A DNA stretch of 64,000 nt from Streptomyces griseus subsp. griseus (lineage in GTDB: Bacteria > Actinomycetota > Actinomycetes > Streptomycetales > Streptomycetaceae): positions 2,976,001 through 3,040,000 of the forward strand of contig NZ_CP032543.1 of NCBI RefSeq assembly GCF_003610995.1, read 5' to 3'. The position numbers and the translations under genes were made by a program. Position 1 is the stretch's first letter. Each line of letters begins with the position of its first letter. Positions 30,001-40,600 of the stretch are shown here, piece after piece. The notes beneath the pieces were generated by a model. That model was not told the DNA's origin. It searched no databases and saw only the letters and a program-made list of their open reading frames with translations.

Positions 30001-30428
30001 CGGCGGTCTGCGCCTGGCTGAATGCCCCCTACGGCAAGGACAAGGACGGCAAGGAAACGAAGAGAGATCAGAACTACAACGTCACCAACCAGGGCCAACT
30101 GCTGGCTGTGTTCGGTGGCTGGCAGGAGTACCGGCATGCGGCACAAGCGGCCGAGGGCGCGGCCCGGGCCCACCTGTTCCAGGCGACCGACCTCGTGAGC
30201 AGGTGCACCACGGCGCAGGAGCAGGCACGCCAGCAACTCGCCGTCGCAACCGCCCAGGCCCAGGCGCGCCAGGCAGCCGGTCATCTGCTGGGGGATACCG
30301 AGAGCTATCTGCTGGATGTTGCCGTGGCAGGCGATCTCGTGGAGGGGCTCATCCGCCCCTCGGTGCGCGTGGTGGCTGCCACCTGCATCGTGCGCGGCGG
30401 CTTCCGGAAGGCGGAGCACCATGAGTGA
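27099..30428 (+). CDS. dpdE: DpdE, SNF2/RapA-like helicase of the 7-deazaguanine DNA system
   Basis: 1109 aa from ATG 27099, chosen over upstream starts because GAAGGA lies six bases ahead. It is an SF2 helicase of SNF2/RapA type: Walker A LLADEVGLGKT (~residue 181), DEAH box (~262), SATPVTSHYV (~297), and motif VI RLEQRIGRVDRYRG (~664). The N-terminus (to ~120) has small beta-rich repeats with VGRV-type motifs. In Salmonella Montevideo the dpdD-K genes accompany the modification genes dpdA-C and are thought to restrict unmodified DNA. DpdE is the presumed DNA translocase or remodeller. It is first in an eight-gene coupled operon and overlaps dpdF by 8 bp. Confidence 0.9.
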   Translation: MSRPRVGNFVRFVGSPGVGRVTAVEGDNVKVDFFESIAEPVVHTQWVAAHLCTPVSLPDQTRVYRRDPSTGVWFVGRVQGSDPGVYYVRFPNHPNVHPPVRTTELHVRWDQPVRNPVATLGAGGNESGYFHDARLPMLHGLIAQRGASGSIPALLSSAAEIYPHQIQAALTVLSDPVQRYLLADEVGLGKTVQAGYIFRQTLIDNPRARVVVLAPAPLVRQWRSEMLEKFFIDDFPEARITFTAHDTPDKWATYRDADLLIVDEAHLLVQTITEPTQSPYRELCGIAHSATRLLLLSATPVTSHYVTHLGLLHLLDKHLYRWDDRAAFEERYRRRKDFADGAFQLDAYFPALLPMTIHNLRELVPHDGHFDGLATEVLALLTDDDELADEEQAPELEVRVEALRAHLSETYRLHRRVIRHRRASVLRDDEASDLVPYEVRGRTRPRLLAVESGEHQLAQALLLQWRTLIADHLLDTEADETQQTAYGMALAVLASRAGALFKDVLSALRWRVHHDSRAADQAGLTDQERGYLAAPAPVPGESDLLDAYIQEYADHSGVSARTVLAKALLSVVRPGTRAVIFCGPGSLAGQVADALREQAPAAVVGLHTLDVGSDACEQAVLAWRTAGDTTKSQILVVDASAEDGLNLQLADTVVHVRLPWSPNRLEQRIGRVDRYRGVESLRQNRPAQQFRVGDREGDEAFCGAWARVLHEGYDLFTASVSTLQDIIADGLPGVWGQALVDGPGRLTSLAPSIREELRQAKRDIDTMDMLESVHEASEQTRQIAAALDRLEQDWPRLRTDLVHYADRNNGGLGFRHGTRTVAGHQRDYFDVASSRPLTDPRRYKAAAERMHADMTQGVFNRSTALRAPGTRLFRAGNPFVDLLADIVFTDECGQATAFRRFDPACRGADEAYFGLEYLVEADISAALRRLEDVPEARRALRRQADRLMPPFTLKVWTRAGHPTALADPAVCAWLNAPYGKDKDGKETKRDQNYNVTNQGQLLAVFGGWQEYRHAAQAAEGAARAHLFQATDLVSRCTTAQEQARQQLAVATAQAQARQAAGHLLGDTESYLLDVAVAGDLVEGLIRPSVRVVAATCIVRGGFRKAEHHE

Positions 30429-33015
30429 TGCGTGGGCGCAGGCCCAGGAATTGTTTGCCGCATGGCCCCAGATACCGTCGAAGCCGGCTGCCGGCACCCT
30501 GCGACGGCTGCAGGACGCCCTGGCCGACCAGGCGGCACAGCACACCCAGGCGGTCGCCTGGCGCGACATTGCGGCGCTGACCCGCCAGGTGCTGCTGGAG
30601 GCTGCCGTCAGGGGAAACCACACCGGACTCGACGTCCCCCTGGATCCGGCACTGCCCAGCCGCGAGCAGTGGGAACAGATGGCCTGCCGGACCCTTCCAA
30701 CCGCGCGAGGCCTGCGGGTCTTCGCCCAACCGTGGCACCCGCGAGCGCTGACGCCCGAAGCACAAGACAGCGCTCAAAAGGATCTGGAACAGGTCTACCT
30801 CGGAGAGGACTCGCCGCTCCGGCGACACCTTGAACCTCAGCCTGCCGATCCCTTTTGGCACGAGGCCTTGGGATACCAGGAGTACGTCTCCGTCGGACAG
30901 CAGCAGGCGGCCCGAGCGGTCGCACTCGCCCCCGCCGGCACCACGACGATCGCGTGCCTGCCCACCGGACACGGCAAGACCGCGGTCGCACAGGCTTCAG
31001 CCCTGCTGGCCGGTGCCCGCGGGGGCGTGTCCGTTTTGGTCGTGCCCACCGTCATCCTGGCCCTGGACATGGAAGCCAGAACGCAAGCCACCCTTGAACG
31101 GCAAGGCAAACGAAGCCCGACCGGACGCTACGCCTACACCAGCGGCCTGCCGCAGGAGGTCAAGCAGCAGATCTGCGACGACGTCCGCACCGGCCGCCAG
31201 CGCCTGCTGTTCACCTCGCCCGAAGCAGTGGTGACGGCGCTGAAGAAGCCGCTGGAGGATGCTGCCGAGGCGGGACTGCTGCAGTACTTCATCATCGATG
31301 AAGCACACCTGGTCGAGCAGTGGGGCACAGGCTTTCGGCCCGATTTTCAAACCATGGCCAGCCACCGGCGCACCTGGCTGCACAAGGCCCCCGCAGGGCA
31401 GGCCCCGGTGACCGTGGCCATGAGCGCCACCCTCACCAGCCGCCAGGTCATCCTCCTGGAACAACTGTTTGCCGAACCAGGACAGGCGCAGGTGGTCTGG
31501 GCGGCGCAACTGCGCCACGAGCCCAGCTACTACGTCGACACCTGCCCGGACCCGGAAACGCGGCAGGAAGCCGTCATCGAGGCCGTCGCCATGCTGCCCA
31601 AGCCGCTGGCGCTGTACACGACGCGCGTCAAGGACGCCGAAGCCTGGGCTGAGCGGCTTCGCTCAGTGGGCTTCCGCCGCGTGACCCAGGTGACCGGCGA
31701 CTCCAAGGACGATGATCGTCGTGCTGCCCTGGAAGGCTGGGCGGGCTCCACGCCTGCCGGGCCCAGCCCGACCCGGTTTGACGTGGTCGTCGGCACCTCA
31801 GCCTTTGGTCTGGGAGTCGACCTCGCCGACGTACGCACCGTCGTTCACGCCTGCCTGCCGGAAACCACCGATCGCTACTACCAGGAAGTCGGCCGCGCAG
31901 GGCGCGACGGCAACCCCTGCATCGCCTACATGGCCACCGCCCCCGGCGATGAGGAGTTGGCCGAACGCCTCAACCGCGATCCGCAACTGACGACCAAGCG
32001 TGCCTGGAAACGATGGCGGGCCATGTGGCGCGACCGCATTCGCACCCCCAGCGGCGCCTACCGGATCAGCCTTGATTCCCTGCCCGCCGATATGCACGAA
32101 GGCTTCAACCAACATCGCACCTGGAACGAACGCATCCTCAACCTGATGGTCAGAGCCGGCCTGATCACGGTGACCATCCCTGAGCCGCCTGTGCGCGCAC
32201 CTGAGGAAACCGACGCAGCCTGGCAGCAGCGATCCGATGCGTTCTATGCCGCACTGGGCAAGCAGTTCGACATCATCCTCGCCGACGGCCAAACCAATGA
32301 CCTTGACTACTTTGGCGCCCACTTCAACCAGGTGCGTCAGCAGATCATCGCCGACCAGCACAGTGCGGGCGGGCGACTGCGCACCATTTTGCGCAGTGAA
32401 CGCTGCTGGGGCGAGGCACTGGCAGAGCATTATCGCGTGCCGTACCAGGGGGGCACCTTGCCCACTGCAGTCACCTGCCGCGGGTGCCCGCACTGCCGTA
32501 AGAACGGCCCCGCGCGCGGGAGTGCTGCCGGCTACTACCGACTGGCCGTGGAACCCCGGCCCCCGGTGCCGTCCTGGCCCACCAGCAGCGCAGATCCCCT
32601 GCAGCGCTTCAGGACAGACCTTTCGTGTCTTTCCATCTACTGGGAAACCCAACAAGAGTTCAACGACCTCATACCCGAACTGCTCGAGCGGTTGGCGGCA
32701 CGGGGGATGTTGGCCGTGGGCGGTCCGGGAATCAGCCGCCTTTCCACCCGACGACTGCAGCGCGACGTGCGCCCGCATCCCCTCATCGTGGACTCCGATG
32801 GAGACCTCCTCGACCGCTACACCAACCCCCTGGTCTGGCTCATGGACCCGGAGGATTCCGTCATGGGGCCGGAAGCGGCGATGCGTTTTGAGTCCCAGGA
32901 TGTGACGTACCTGCTGCATCCCCGGTCCCTGACGCATCCGGACCGCCCCAAAGCCCCTCTCATTGCCATCCACCGCGCCCACCTGTGGGTACGTACTGCC
33001 CTGGAGTCTTTCTGA
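30421..33015 (+). CDS. dpdF: DpdF, RecQ-like SF2 helicase
   Basis: 864 aa. Walker A CLPTGHGKTAVAQ (~residue 180), RecQ-like motif II IIDEAHLVEQWGTGFRPDF (~290), SAT motif (AMSATLTS), and motif VI YYQEVGRAGRDG (~490), all as in RecQ-family DEAH helicases. After the helicase core a small Cys cluster, CRGCPHCRKNG (~686), could bind zinc. It starts inside the last codons of dpdE and its TGA overlaps the dpdG ATG (TGATG), indicating translational coupling. By order and family it is DpdF, a presumed DNA-unwinding component of the restriction arm. Confidence 0.9.
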   Translation: MSDAWAQAQELFAAWPQIPSKPAAGTLRRLQDALADQAAQHTQAVAWRDIAALTRQVLLEAAVRGNHTGLDVPLDPALPSREQWEQMACRTLPTARGLRVFAQPWHPRALTPEAQDSAQKDLEQVYLGEDSPLRRHLEPQPADPFWHEALGYQEYVSVGQQQAARAVALAPAGTTTIACLPTGHGKTAVAQASALLAGARGGVSVLVVPTVILALDMEARTQATLERQGKRSPTGRYAYTSGLPQEVKQQICDDVRTGRQRLLFTSPEAVVTALKKPLEDAAEAGLLQYFIIDEAHLVEQWGTGFRPDFQTMASHRRTWLHKAPAGQAPVTVAMSATLTSRQVILLEQLFAEPGQAQVVWAAQLRHEPSYYVDTCPDPETRQEAVIEAVAMLPKPLALYTTRVKDAEAWAERLRSVGFRRVTQVTGDSKDDDRRAALEGWAGSTPAGPSPTRFDVVVGTSAFGLGVDLADVRTVVHACLPETTDRYYQEVGRAGRDGNPCIAYMATAPGDEELAERLNRDPQLTTKRAWKRWRAMWRDRIRTPSGAYRISLDSLPADMHEGFNQHRTWNERILNLMVRAGLITVTIPEPPVRAPEETDAAWQQRSDAFYAALGKQFDIILADGQTNDLDYFGAHFNQVRQQIIADQHSAGGRLRTILRSERCWGEALAEHYRVPYQGGTLPTAVTCRGCPHCRKNGPARGSAAGYYRLAVEPRPPVPSWPTSSADPLQRFRTDLSCLSIYWETQQEFNDLIPELLERLAARGMLAVGGPGISRLSTRRLQRDVRPHPLIVDSDGDLLDRYTNPLVWLMDPEDSVMGPEAAMRFESQDVTYLLHPRSLTHPDRPKAPLIAIHRAHLWVRTALESF

Positions 33016-33905
33016 TGGCCCTGCTGAATGTGGAAGCCTCGGTACCACCCTTTATGTGGGCCGTGGTTCGACTGCTTGCCGCAGAAGGCAGACCACTGCC
33101 CGTCGACCGGGCACGGTCGTTCTTGGCTCCGCCCTCGCTCACCGAGGGAAAGGAGAACAAGACCTTCGATCAAACCGTACGCACCCTGCGGGACCTGGGG
33201 CTGATCGCAGAGGAAGACAACCACATCCGGCTCGCTGGACATGCTGTGAGCGTGGACGGCACGGACTTCGCCGCGTTCGCTGCCTGCCTTCGCCGTGCTG
33301 TCTTGGACAGTGACCTCAATGCGGGACTGGCCCAGGATCCTTCGCAGACCGGTCCGCGGGACCTGACCCGTACGCTCGTGTGGTTCTTGTCCCGAGACCC
33401 CCTGGGCGAAGCCGCCACTTGGGATATCGCTCAGCTTGAGCAGTCTGTCGACCTCAACCCCGAAGCGGGCACCGCTTCCAAAAATGACACCCGCTGGAAT
33501 CGCTTCGTGCACTGGGCCCCCGCCCTGGGCTTCGGAGCGACTCCCTTGCTGCCCACCTCGGGCAAGGGGCCCCTGTCGCCGGACTGCACGGCAGCCATCA
33601 AACAGACCATGCTGACGATGTGGGGGATCGGGGAACGCGTCAACGCCGTTGACGCCGCCCAGGCCCTGCGCACAGCCCTACCGGTGCTTCCCGGCGGTGA
33701 GTACGCCACGGCCTTGGGAATCCCCGACCCAGGAGCACGATCGGCTGGCCCTGCCTTGTCCTTTGCTCTCCTGCGCGGTGAAGACGAGGGCTGGCTCGTT
33801 CTGCAGCAAGATGCCGATGCGCAGCGCATCCTGAGCCTTCACGACCCCGACCGCCCCTCGCACTACGTGTCCGACATCGTCATCTCGGAGGACCAGAATG
33901 GCTGA
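33015..33905 (+). CDS. dpdG: DpdG, accessory protein of the dpd system
   Basis: 296 aa from ATG 33015 (TGATG overlap with dpdF). No catalytic motif is visible. Residues ~10-80 alternate helices with a TVRTLRDLGLIAEEDNHIRL segment that looks like a winged helix, suggesting DNA or protein binding. The assignment rests on position between dpdF and the dpdH ATPase in the canonical E-F-G-H order. It overlaps dpdH by 8 bp. Confidence 0.78.
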   Translation: MALLNVEASVPPFMWAVVRLLAAEGRPLPVDRARSFLAPPSLTEGKENKTFDQTVRTLRDLGLIAEEDNHIRLAGHAVSVDGTDFAAFAACLRRAVLDSDLNAGLAQDPSQTGPRDLTRTLVWFLSRDPLGEAATWDIAQLEQSVDLNPEAGTASKNDTRWNRFVHWAPALGFGATPLLPTSGKGPLSPDCTAAIKQTMLTMWGIGERVNAVDAAQALRTALPVLPGGEYATALGIPDPGARSAGPALSFALLRGEDEGWLVLQQDADAQRILSLHDPDRPSHYVSDIVISEDQNG

Positions 33906-36900
33906 CCTTCGCGGCTTTTTGTGCTGGAAGCCTGAAACGGCAGCTGCGACGATCAACACCGAAGCAGTCAGCCCTTCCCGAGCGGTCTTCCTGGCCACGC
34001 ATGCACCGCTGCGTATCCGCCGCTCCCGCCTGGACGGGCGCTCCGTTTTGGCCGCCGGCGCCCTGGTCGACGAGAAAACCGTCCGCGATGAGTTCCTTGC
34101 ACTGAAATCCGACACCGGTGCACTTTTGGTGCCGATTGTGGGTGACTCCGGCACGGGAAAGTCCCACCTGGTGCGCTGGGTAGGCGAAACGCTGCCCGAC
34201 TCGGCCAAGCGCAAGGTCATCTACCTGGAAAAGGCCAAGACGAGTCTGCGGGCCGTCATCGACGCCCTCCTCGCCGGCGTCCAGGACGGCAACCTGGCCA
34301 AACTGCGCGACGACATCCATCGCTTCACCGACAGCATGGACGTCGCCACGCTCAGCAGGCGACTGGTCAACGCACTGAGTGAATCCCTGGCCGCCACCAC
34401 AGTCCGCGACGTTCCGCAGCACGCCCGCCCCCTGGCCGGCCCCCGCGGCCTGACCGTCATCTTGCAAGACCCCCACGTGAGTGCCTCCATGCTCGCCCAG
34501 GGCAAGTTCATCACCGAACTGGCAGAGCAGCTGCTTCATGACCGCGCGGGTGGCGAACCAGACCGTCCCATGGCCTTCACTATCGACGATCTACCGACCG
34601 ACCTGCTCGATCTCCACCAGGCCGCCCAGATCACGATCAAACTGGTCGGCGCGATCTCGGGTAACCCCCTCCTGCAGCAGGCTGCCGTTGACCTGCTGAA
34701 CCAGCACTTGGAAACGGCCGTCAAGCAGGTAGCCAGCCTGGGCTCCGGCCGCCTGCAGGACGCCATGCTCAAGGTGCGGCGGGAGTACGCCCGCGAGGGC
34801 AAAGAGATCGTTTTGCTGATCGAAGACTTTGCACTCATTCAGGGTGTCCAGAAAGATCTTCTCGATGCGGTCATCGAGGCGGGCAACCGCTTTGGCAGCG
34901 CAAGCCTGGCGCCCATCCGCACCCTCATGGCTGTCACCACGGGTTACTTCAAGGACCTGCCGGAAACTGCCCTGACCCGCGTGCGGGCAACAACCGGCTA
35001 CGTCTACAACCTCAACGTGCCCTTCACCCAGGACGACCAAGGCGAGGAAGAGATCGCCTCGTTCGTCGGGCGGTATCTGAACGCCGCCCGCCTTGGACGG
35101 GACGCCCTGGAAAGCGCGGACGACGGACAGGTCACCAACCACTGCGAATCCTGCCCCCTGATCACCCAATGCCACGAGCAGTTCGGGGCAACCTCCCAGG
35201 GCTTTGGGCTCTATCCCTTCAACGAGTCTGCGCTGGTGCGCACCATCCACGCCACTGCCCCACGCAGCGACCCTTACGCGTTTGTCCCCCGCACCGTTTT
35301 GGGAAGCGTGATCCGTCCTGTCCTGGTCGAGCACGCGACCGCGCTCAAGGAAGGATCCTTCCCCGACGCCCGCTTCCGTTCTCAGTTCCCTACAGCAGCC
35401 GTTGATGACCCACTGCCTGCCGAAGTGCAGGAAGTGGTCGAGGCTGAGGACCACCTGGATGCCGCCCGCCGCAAGCTTGTCCTGGAATTTTGGGGAAACG
35501 CACCCACCCACGCCGACGCCCTGCCCAACGCCGTCATCGACGCCTTCGCCTTGGAACACCGCACCTTCTCTGGCGACAGCACAGCGATCAAACAGACGCC
35601 GAAAGCCCAGGTAAAAGCTGAAGGGGACAAGAGGAGCACCGTCACCAGCACGCCGACGACGACCGCTCCTGTCTCCGCTGAATCAGACCTTCTACCATCG
35701 CTTCTGGCCAAGCTCAAGGCAGTGGATGACTGGCTCACTCGAGACCAGGTGCTCCTGCAGTCCGTTGCTTCGGAGCTGCGCACCGCACTCATCGGCGCGG
35801 TCGTCCAGCGCTACCGCTGGATCGATCCCTTGATGCCGGAACAATCTCAAACCACCGCCCGCGCCGTGTGGCCCGTCAACGCCCGTGTGGTCTCCATCGA
35901 AGGGGCAACGGAAAACCTGGTCGGCGCTGCGACCGCACCCATTCGTATCAAGCGGACCGCGCGAAACAGTCGTTACCTGCACAGCATCCTGCTGATGAAG
36001 AACGGCCGCCCCGCGCAACGAGCAGAGCATGTACGCCGGTTGAGTGCCGACGCAGACCGCTACGCTGCGTCTTTTACGACGGCCCTGCAAACAAGCCTGC
36101 AGATCACCGACGACGAACTGGTCCTCGGACTGAGGGCTTCGCTCATCGGTGCTGCGTTGGCTGGTGTTGCATGGCCTGGCATGGACGAGGCCGACCTCTT
36201 GGCGGCAGCCTTCCATGACGGGCGTTCATGGAAGCGTCAGGACGCAGCCGACCGCGATCCTGCATGGAACAAACTGCTGGAGTCCCACCTCCCCAACAGG
36301 CCCGCCCTGGTCGAATGGCTTCGCAACGCACTGGGCGTGGCTCAGGGCAACGGGCAACCGCGCCTGATCGACGCTGCCCGAACTCTGCCGCTGTTGCGTC
36401 AGGCGTGCACACAGTGGGACTGGCAGATGGAAGGGAAGGAACCGCCGCCGGACCACGTGAAGCCGGCCGTCAAGAACTTCGCCAACTGGATCGACGTCGT
36501 CAACAACCAAAACGCCTCCCTGCGCGATCAGTTCGACGTCATTCGCCAGCATCATCCGCGCGGTACTACTTCCGCGCAGGTCCTGGCCGCAGTACGCGAC
36601 GCCCTCGCGGCCGCCGAGGACGCGAGCATCTCGATCCCTCGGGCAACCTTCAAGCAGATCACCGAGTTGCTGAAAGGTGCCCGCGACGTCGACTGGAAGA
36701 TCCTCAACCAACTCGAGGACGACCTGCGTAAAGTCGACGATTCAGACGCCACCGATGCTGCGCGCCACGCGGCATCCATCACTGCTGCCGCGCGAGACCG
36801 CGGCGCAACCGTGCAGGTCGTGCGGGAGTTTCTCGTGGCCAGCGACACGTGGCTGACCGCTGCCTTGGACCACGCAGAATCTCGAACCAACTCCCACGGC

Positions 36901-36975
36901 GACGAAGCCGCCCGGGCAGTTCAGGACATTCTGACCGAGTGGCAGGCGCTGAACGTAGAGGGAGAAGACCGATGA
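33898..36975 (+). CDS. dpdH: DpdH, large P-loop ATPase
   Basis: 1025 aa. Walker A VGDSGTGKSHLVRWV (~residue 80) and a Walker B-like EIVLLIEDFALIQG (~303) define an AAA/STAND-like ATPase. A CESCPLITQCHEQFG cluster (~416) may bind zinc. The ~500-residue C-terminal half is mostly helical with no catalytic signature. Its ATG overlaps dpdG and its stop overlaps the dpdI ATG (ATGA). By order it is DpdH. I infer that it powers or gates the restriction complex; its exact role is not established from sequence. Confidence 0.85.
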   Translation: MADLRGFLCWKPETAAATINTEAVSPSRAVFLATHAPLRIRRSRLDGRSVLAAGALVDEKTVRDEFLALKSDTGALLVPIVGDSGTGKSHLVRWVGETLPDSAKRKVIYLEKAKTSLRAVIDALLAGVQDGNLAKLRDDIHRFTDSMDVATLSRRLVNALSESLAATTVRDVPQHARPLAGPRGLTVILQDPHVSASMLAQGKFITELAEQLLHDRAGGEPDRPMAFTIDDLPTDLLDLHQAAQITIKLVGAISGNPLLQQAAVDLLNQHLETAVKQVASLGSGRLQDAMLKVRREYAREGKEIVLLIEDFALIQGVQKDLLDAVIEAGNRFGSASLAPIRTLMAVTTGYFKDLPETALTRVRATTGYVYNLNVPFTQDDQGEEEIASFVGRYLNAARLGRDALESADDGQVTNHCESCPLITQCHEQFGATSQGFGLYPFNESALVRTIHATAPRSDPYAFVPRTVLGSVIRPVLVEHATALKEGSFPDARFRSQFPTAAVDDPLPAEVQEVVEAEDHLDAARRKLVLEFWGNAPTHADALPNAVIDAFALEHRTFSGDSTAIKQTPKAQVKAEGDKRSTVTSTPTTTAPVSAESDLLPSLLAKLKAVDDWLTRDQVLLQSVASELRTALIGAVVQRYRWIDPLMPEQSQTTARAVWPVNARVVSIEGATENLVGAATAPIRIKRTARNSRYLHSILLMKNGRPAQRAEHVRRLSADADRYAASFTTALQTSLQITDDELVLGLRASLIGAALAGVAWPGMDEADLLAAAFHDGRSWKRQDAADRDPAWNKLLESHLPNRPALVEWLRNALGVAQGNGQPRLIDAARTLPLLRQACTQWDWQMEGKEPPPDHVKPAVKNFANWIDVVNNQNASLRDQFDVIRQHHPRGTTSAQVLAAVRDALAAAEDASISIPRATFKQITELLKGARDVDWKILNQLEDDLRKVDDSDATDAARHAASITAAARDRGATVQVVREFLVASDTWLTAALDHAESRTNSHGDEAARAVQDILTEWQALNVEGEDR

Positions 36976-37664
36976 GCGGGCCCCTGTCTGTCCTGCAAAA
37001 GGCAGAACGCCTTCAGGCTGAAGCACGCCGTCTCAACGAGGGAGCCAAGGGAGAGGAGGAAGCGCGGCGCATCAGCGAACGCATCATCGTCTTGCGGACC
37101 CACCTGGTCACCTTGCAGCGCCACCTCCGTATCGCCCGCTCGCTGATGATGCAACCCGCAAGCCCGGACATCGACCTGTCCGGAGTCGACTCCGGGCTGG
37201 CGGCATTCTCCCGTCAGTGCGAGGGCGGCGGCTTGCCCCCCAACGCGGCCTTCACTCGCGCATCGACCGCAGTACAAAAAACGGTAGAGCGCATCGCCCG
37301 GGACAGTCAGGAGGCCTGGCGGCAGTGGACGCAGACGCAACTGGCCGGACTGGAACTGGCCCGGCAAGTCATGCTCTCCATCGGCGAGCAGAGCCGAGCG
37401 AAGTCACTGCACCAGGACCTCGTCAAAGCCGCCCGGACCGCAGAAGTCGATGCATCAGCGATCACCCTGTTTGCCAACGCGCATGCTGAGCTGGCCGAAC
37501 TGCTCAGCACCGCCCCGGCCCCCCCGCCGGAACTGCAGACACTCCTGGACCGCCTGGCATCTGGTACCTCGCAGCTACTGAAGGACATCACCGACGCAGA
37601 AATCGCGCTGCTGCGCCAGTGCCAACTCGATGGCGACCTGGAAGTCCGAAGGAGGCGAGCGTGA
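36972..37664 (+). CDS. dpdI: DpdI, accessory protein
   Basis: 230 aa from ATG 36972 (ATGA overlap with dpdH). The N-terminal ~60 residues are strongly charged with heptad-like spacing (KAERLQAEARRLNEGAKGEE) and probably form a coiled coil; the remainder is helical. No enzyme motif is present. Its stop overlaps a GTG that starts dpdJ (GTGA). Assigned as DpdI by position only. Confidence 0.72.
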   Translation: MSGPLSVLQKAERLQAEARRLNEGAKGEEEARRISERIIVLRTHLVTLQRHLRIARSLMMQPASPDIDLSGVDSGLAAFSRQCEGGGLPPNAAFTRASTAVQKTVERIARDSQEAWRQWTQTQLAGLELARQVMLSIGEQSRAKSLHQDLVKAARTAEVDASAITLFANAHAELAELLSTAPAPPPELQTLLDRLASGTSQLLKDITDAEIALLRQCQLDGDLEVRRRRA

Positions 37665-40600
37665 TCTCACCTGCGCTGGCGCGCTTTTACAACCTGGTCC
37701 TCAACGCCCTCGAGGACCGCGAACTGCCTCTCGTGTCGTGGGGTATCACCGACGGATCCCTGACCGAGCATGAAGTCCTCGACGTCATAGAATCCTTGCT
37801 GCCCAAGGCCCCGCGGACGGCGCGCAGATGTCGAGCGAGGACCTGCTCTATGAGTTCCGCGACCGGGCCTGGCTCTTCAAAGTGCCCGACACCTCTCCTG
37901 CGCAGTACCGCACACGCCTTGCAGAGAGTGTCCGACTCGCAGCACAACTGCGGCAGCTTTTTCCCTGGCAAGCGCGGGATGAGTCCACACCGTGGTGGCA
38001 AAGCGGCAAGCGACTCGTGGCCGACTACCGCCTGCACACCGCGCCACGCCGCTACCCTCAACGCAACATTCCAGCAGCCACAGCACTGAAGGAACTGGAC
38101 AGCCAACCAGGCTGGGGAGCCGTTCAACACCTGGTGGCGCAAACCCAGATCGGCGCCCGCGACCTCGCCCGCTTCCAGGTCGAGGCCACCGCGGCGGTGA
38201 CTGGCGCCCTGCAACGCCCTCACTCCAGTGGCGTCATCGTGGGCGCTGGCACCGGCAGCGGCAAGACTCTGGCTTTTTATCTGCCAGCTTTTGCGGCCAT
38301 GGCCGAGCGCGCTCGCCCCAACACCTTTCGCCTGCACACGCTCGCGTTGTATCCCCGCAAGGAACTTCTACGGGACCAGTTGCGCGAGGCATTGAGCACC
38401 GCACGCTCACTGGAGCCTGCCCTGCTGAAGTTGGGGCGTCGGCCGTTTCGACTGGGAGCCCTGTACGGAGACACGCCGTACCGCCAAGACGACACTCGCC
38501 TGCTACCCGGCGCCACGGGCCGTACTGCCTGGAAGCGCACGCGCGATGGCGCCGTCTGCCCGTACCTGACCTGCCCCGCGTGCGAGCGCGGTGAACTGCT
38601 GTGGCGTGATGCTGATCGCCGGAGCAATCAAGAGCGCCTGACCTGTCTGGCTCCAGCCTGCCGTGCCACCATTCCCCACGGCGTCCTTGCCCTGACTCGT
38701 AAATCTCAGGAAGACACACCTCCTGACCTGCTGTTCACGACAACCGAAATGCTCAACCTGAACAGCGCCGGTGGCGGGCTCAGCCGCCTGCTGGGCTGGC
38801 AAGGCGGCGCAGTGCCTTCCCTCGTCCTGCTTGACGAGGTACACACCTACTCGGGGATCCACGGAGCGCAAACCGCCCTGCTGCTGCGCCGTTGGCAGCA
38901 CGCTGTCCGCAAACCGGTGGCTTTCGTCGGCCTGAGCGCGACCCTGCGCGATGCTGCAGGGTTCTTCGCCCGCCTGGTAGGACTGCGCGACAGCCGCGTG
39001 GAATACATTCAGCCCACCGATGACAGCATGGACCACGAGGGCCGCGAATACGCCTTGGCCTTGCGTGGCGATCCGATCGCAGGCAGCAGTTTGTTGTCGA
39101 CGTCGATCCAGACAGCCATGCTCTTTGGGCGCATGCTCGATCCGGAAGAGGACGCGGCACTCTACGGCTCCACCGGATTCCTCTTCACCGACGACCTGGA
39201 CGTCACCAATCGCTTCTACGACGATCTCAGGGACGCCGAAGGAGGACAAAACCGCTACGGTAAGCCGGGGAAGAAGCCGGTTCTTGCAGCGTTGCGGGCC
39301 CCGACGCGCGCCCAGCACCAGGCACGCTACCGTGAGGGCCAGTCGTGGGACCTCATGGAGAAAATCGGCCACGTACTCGCTGCTGGCAGGGCCAACCACG
39401 CCTTGCGCATCGCACGCACCTCCTCCCAGGACGTCGGAGTCGATCTCCAAGCGAACCTGACGGTGGCGACGGCCTCCCTCGAGGTCGGATTCAACGACCC
39501 CCGCGTGGGACTGGTACTCCAGCACAAGGCACCCCACGACGCGGCAGCCTTCATCCAGCGCCGCGGCCGGGCCGGCCGCCAACGCGCCATGCGCCCCCTG
39601 ACCGTCATCACCCTCTCCGACTACGGTCGCGACCGTCTGGCCTACCAGGCCTACGAAACGCTGTTTCAGCCCGAAGTGCCCGCACGCCACCTTCCGGTCC
39701 ACAATCGCTTCGTCATCAAGATTCAAGGAGCGCAATCACTGCTGGACTGGGCCGGGCGCAAGATCCGCCCCAGCCATTGGTGGGCCGACCCTCGAGGGCT
39801 GCTGACCGCACCCAGCGGGGGAAGCAGCAGCAAGGAAAAGAAGGCCGCTGGTGAAGCCTTGGCGCACCTGCTGGAGAGTCTGTTGACCACTCCCGCTCTC
39901 CAAGACGACCTGGCCCGCCACCTCAAGGCGTCACTGCACCTGACCGCCGACGACGTACAAGCCTTGCTGTGGGAAGAGCCGCGCTCCTTGCTCCTCAGCG
40001 TCGTTCCCACCGCGCTGCGCCGGCTGAAGAACGACTGGCAAGTCCTCCAGGACAAAGACCCCGGCGCCGAACCCAGAGCGGTGCTCCCGGAGTTCGTCAC
40101 ACGCACCCTGTTCGACCCCCTGAACGTGCCCGAAGTCGCCCTGATCCTGCCCTTCGCTGCGCAGCCCACAGCCAACACGGCTGAGCAGGACAGCGCCGAT
40201 GAACTGCTGCCGATTGCCAGAGCCCTGCGCGAGGCCGTACCGGGAAGAATCAGCCGCCGCTACGGCCACCAGCACGACGACCACCGCACCTGGCTGCCCA
40301 TCCCGCCGCTGGGCCAGGACACCCTGGAACTCGACAGCACCCTCGTGCCCGTCTCGACCGCCGAAGGCCGCTGGACCCCAACCCTCACCGGCCAAGAACC
40401 GTCAGACGTCGTCGTCCTTCGCCCGCACCGACTGCAATTGAGCAAGCCGGACAAGCAGGTCGCCGACCGGTCCCAAGGATTTCCTCTGTGGGGCTCACAA
40501 CTCGTCGTCGAAGCCGGCGCACGCCCCTTGCCCGCCGATATTCCCCACCCCTCGCCCTGGGGACAACGCATCACCAGCGTGGGCTTCGCCACCCACGAGG

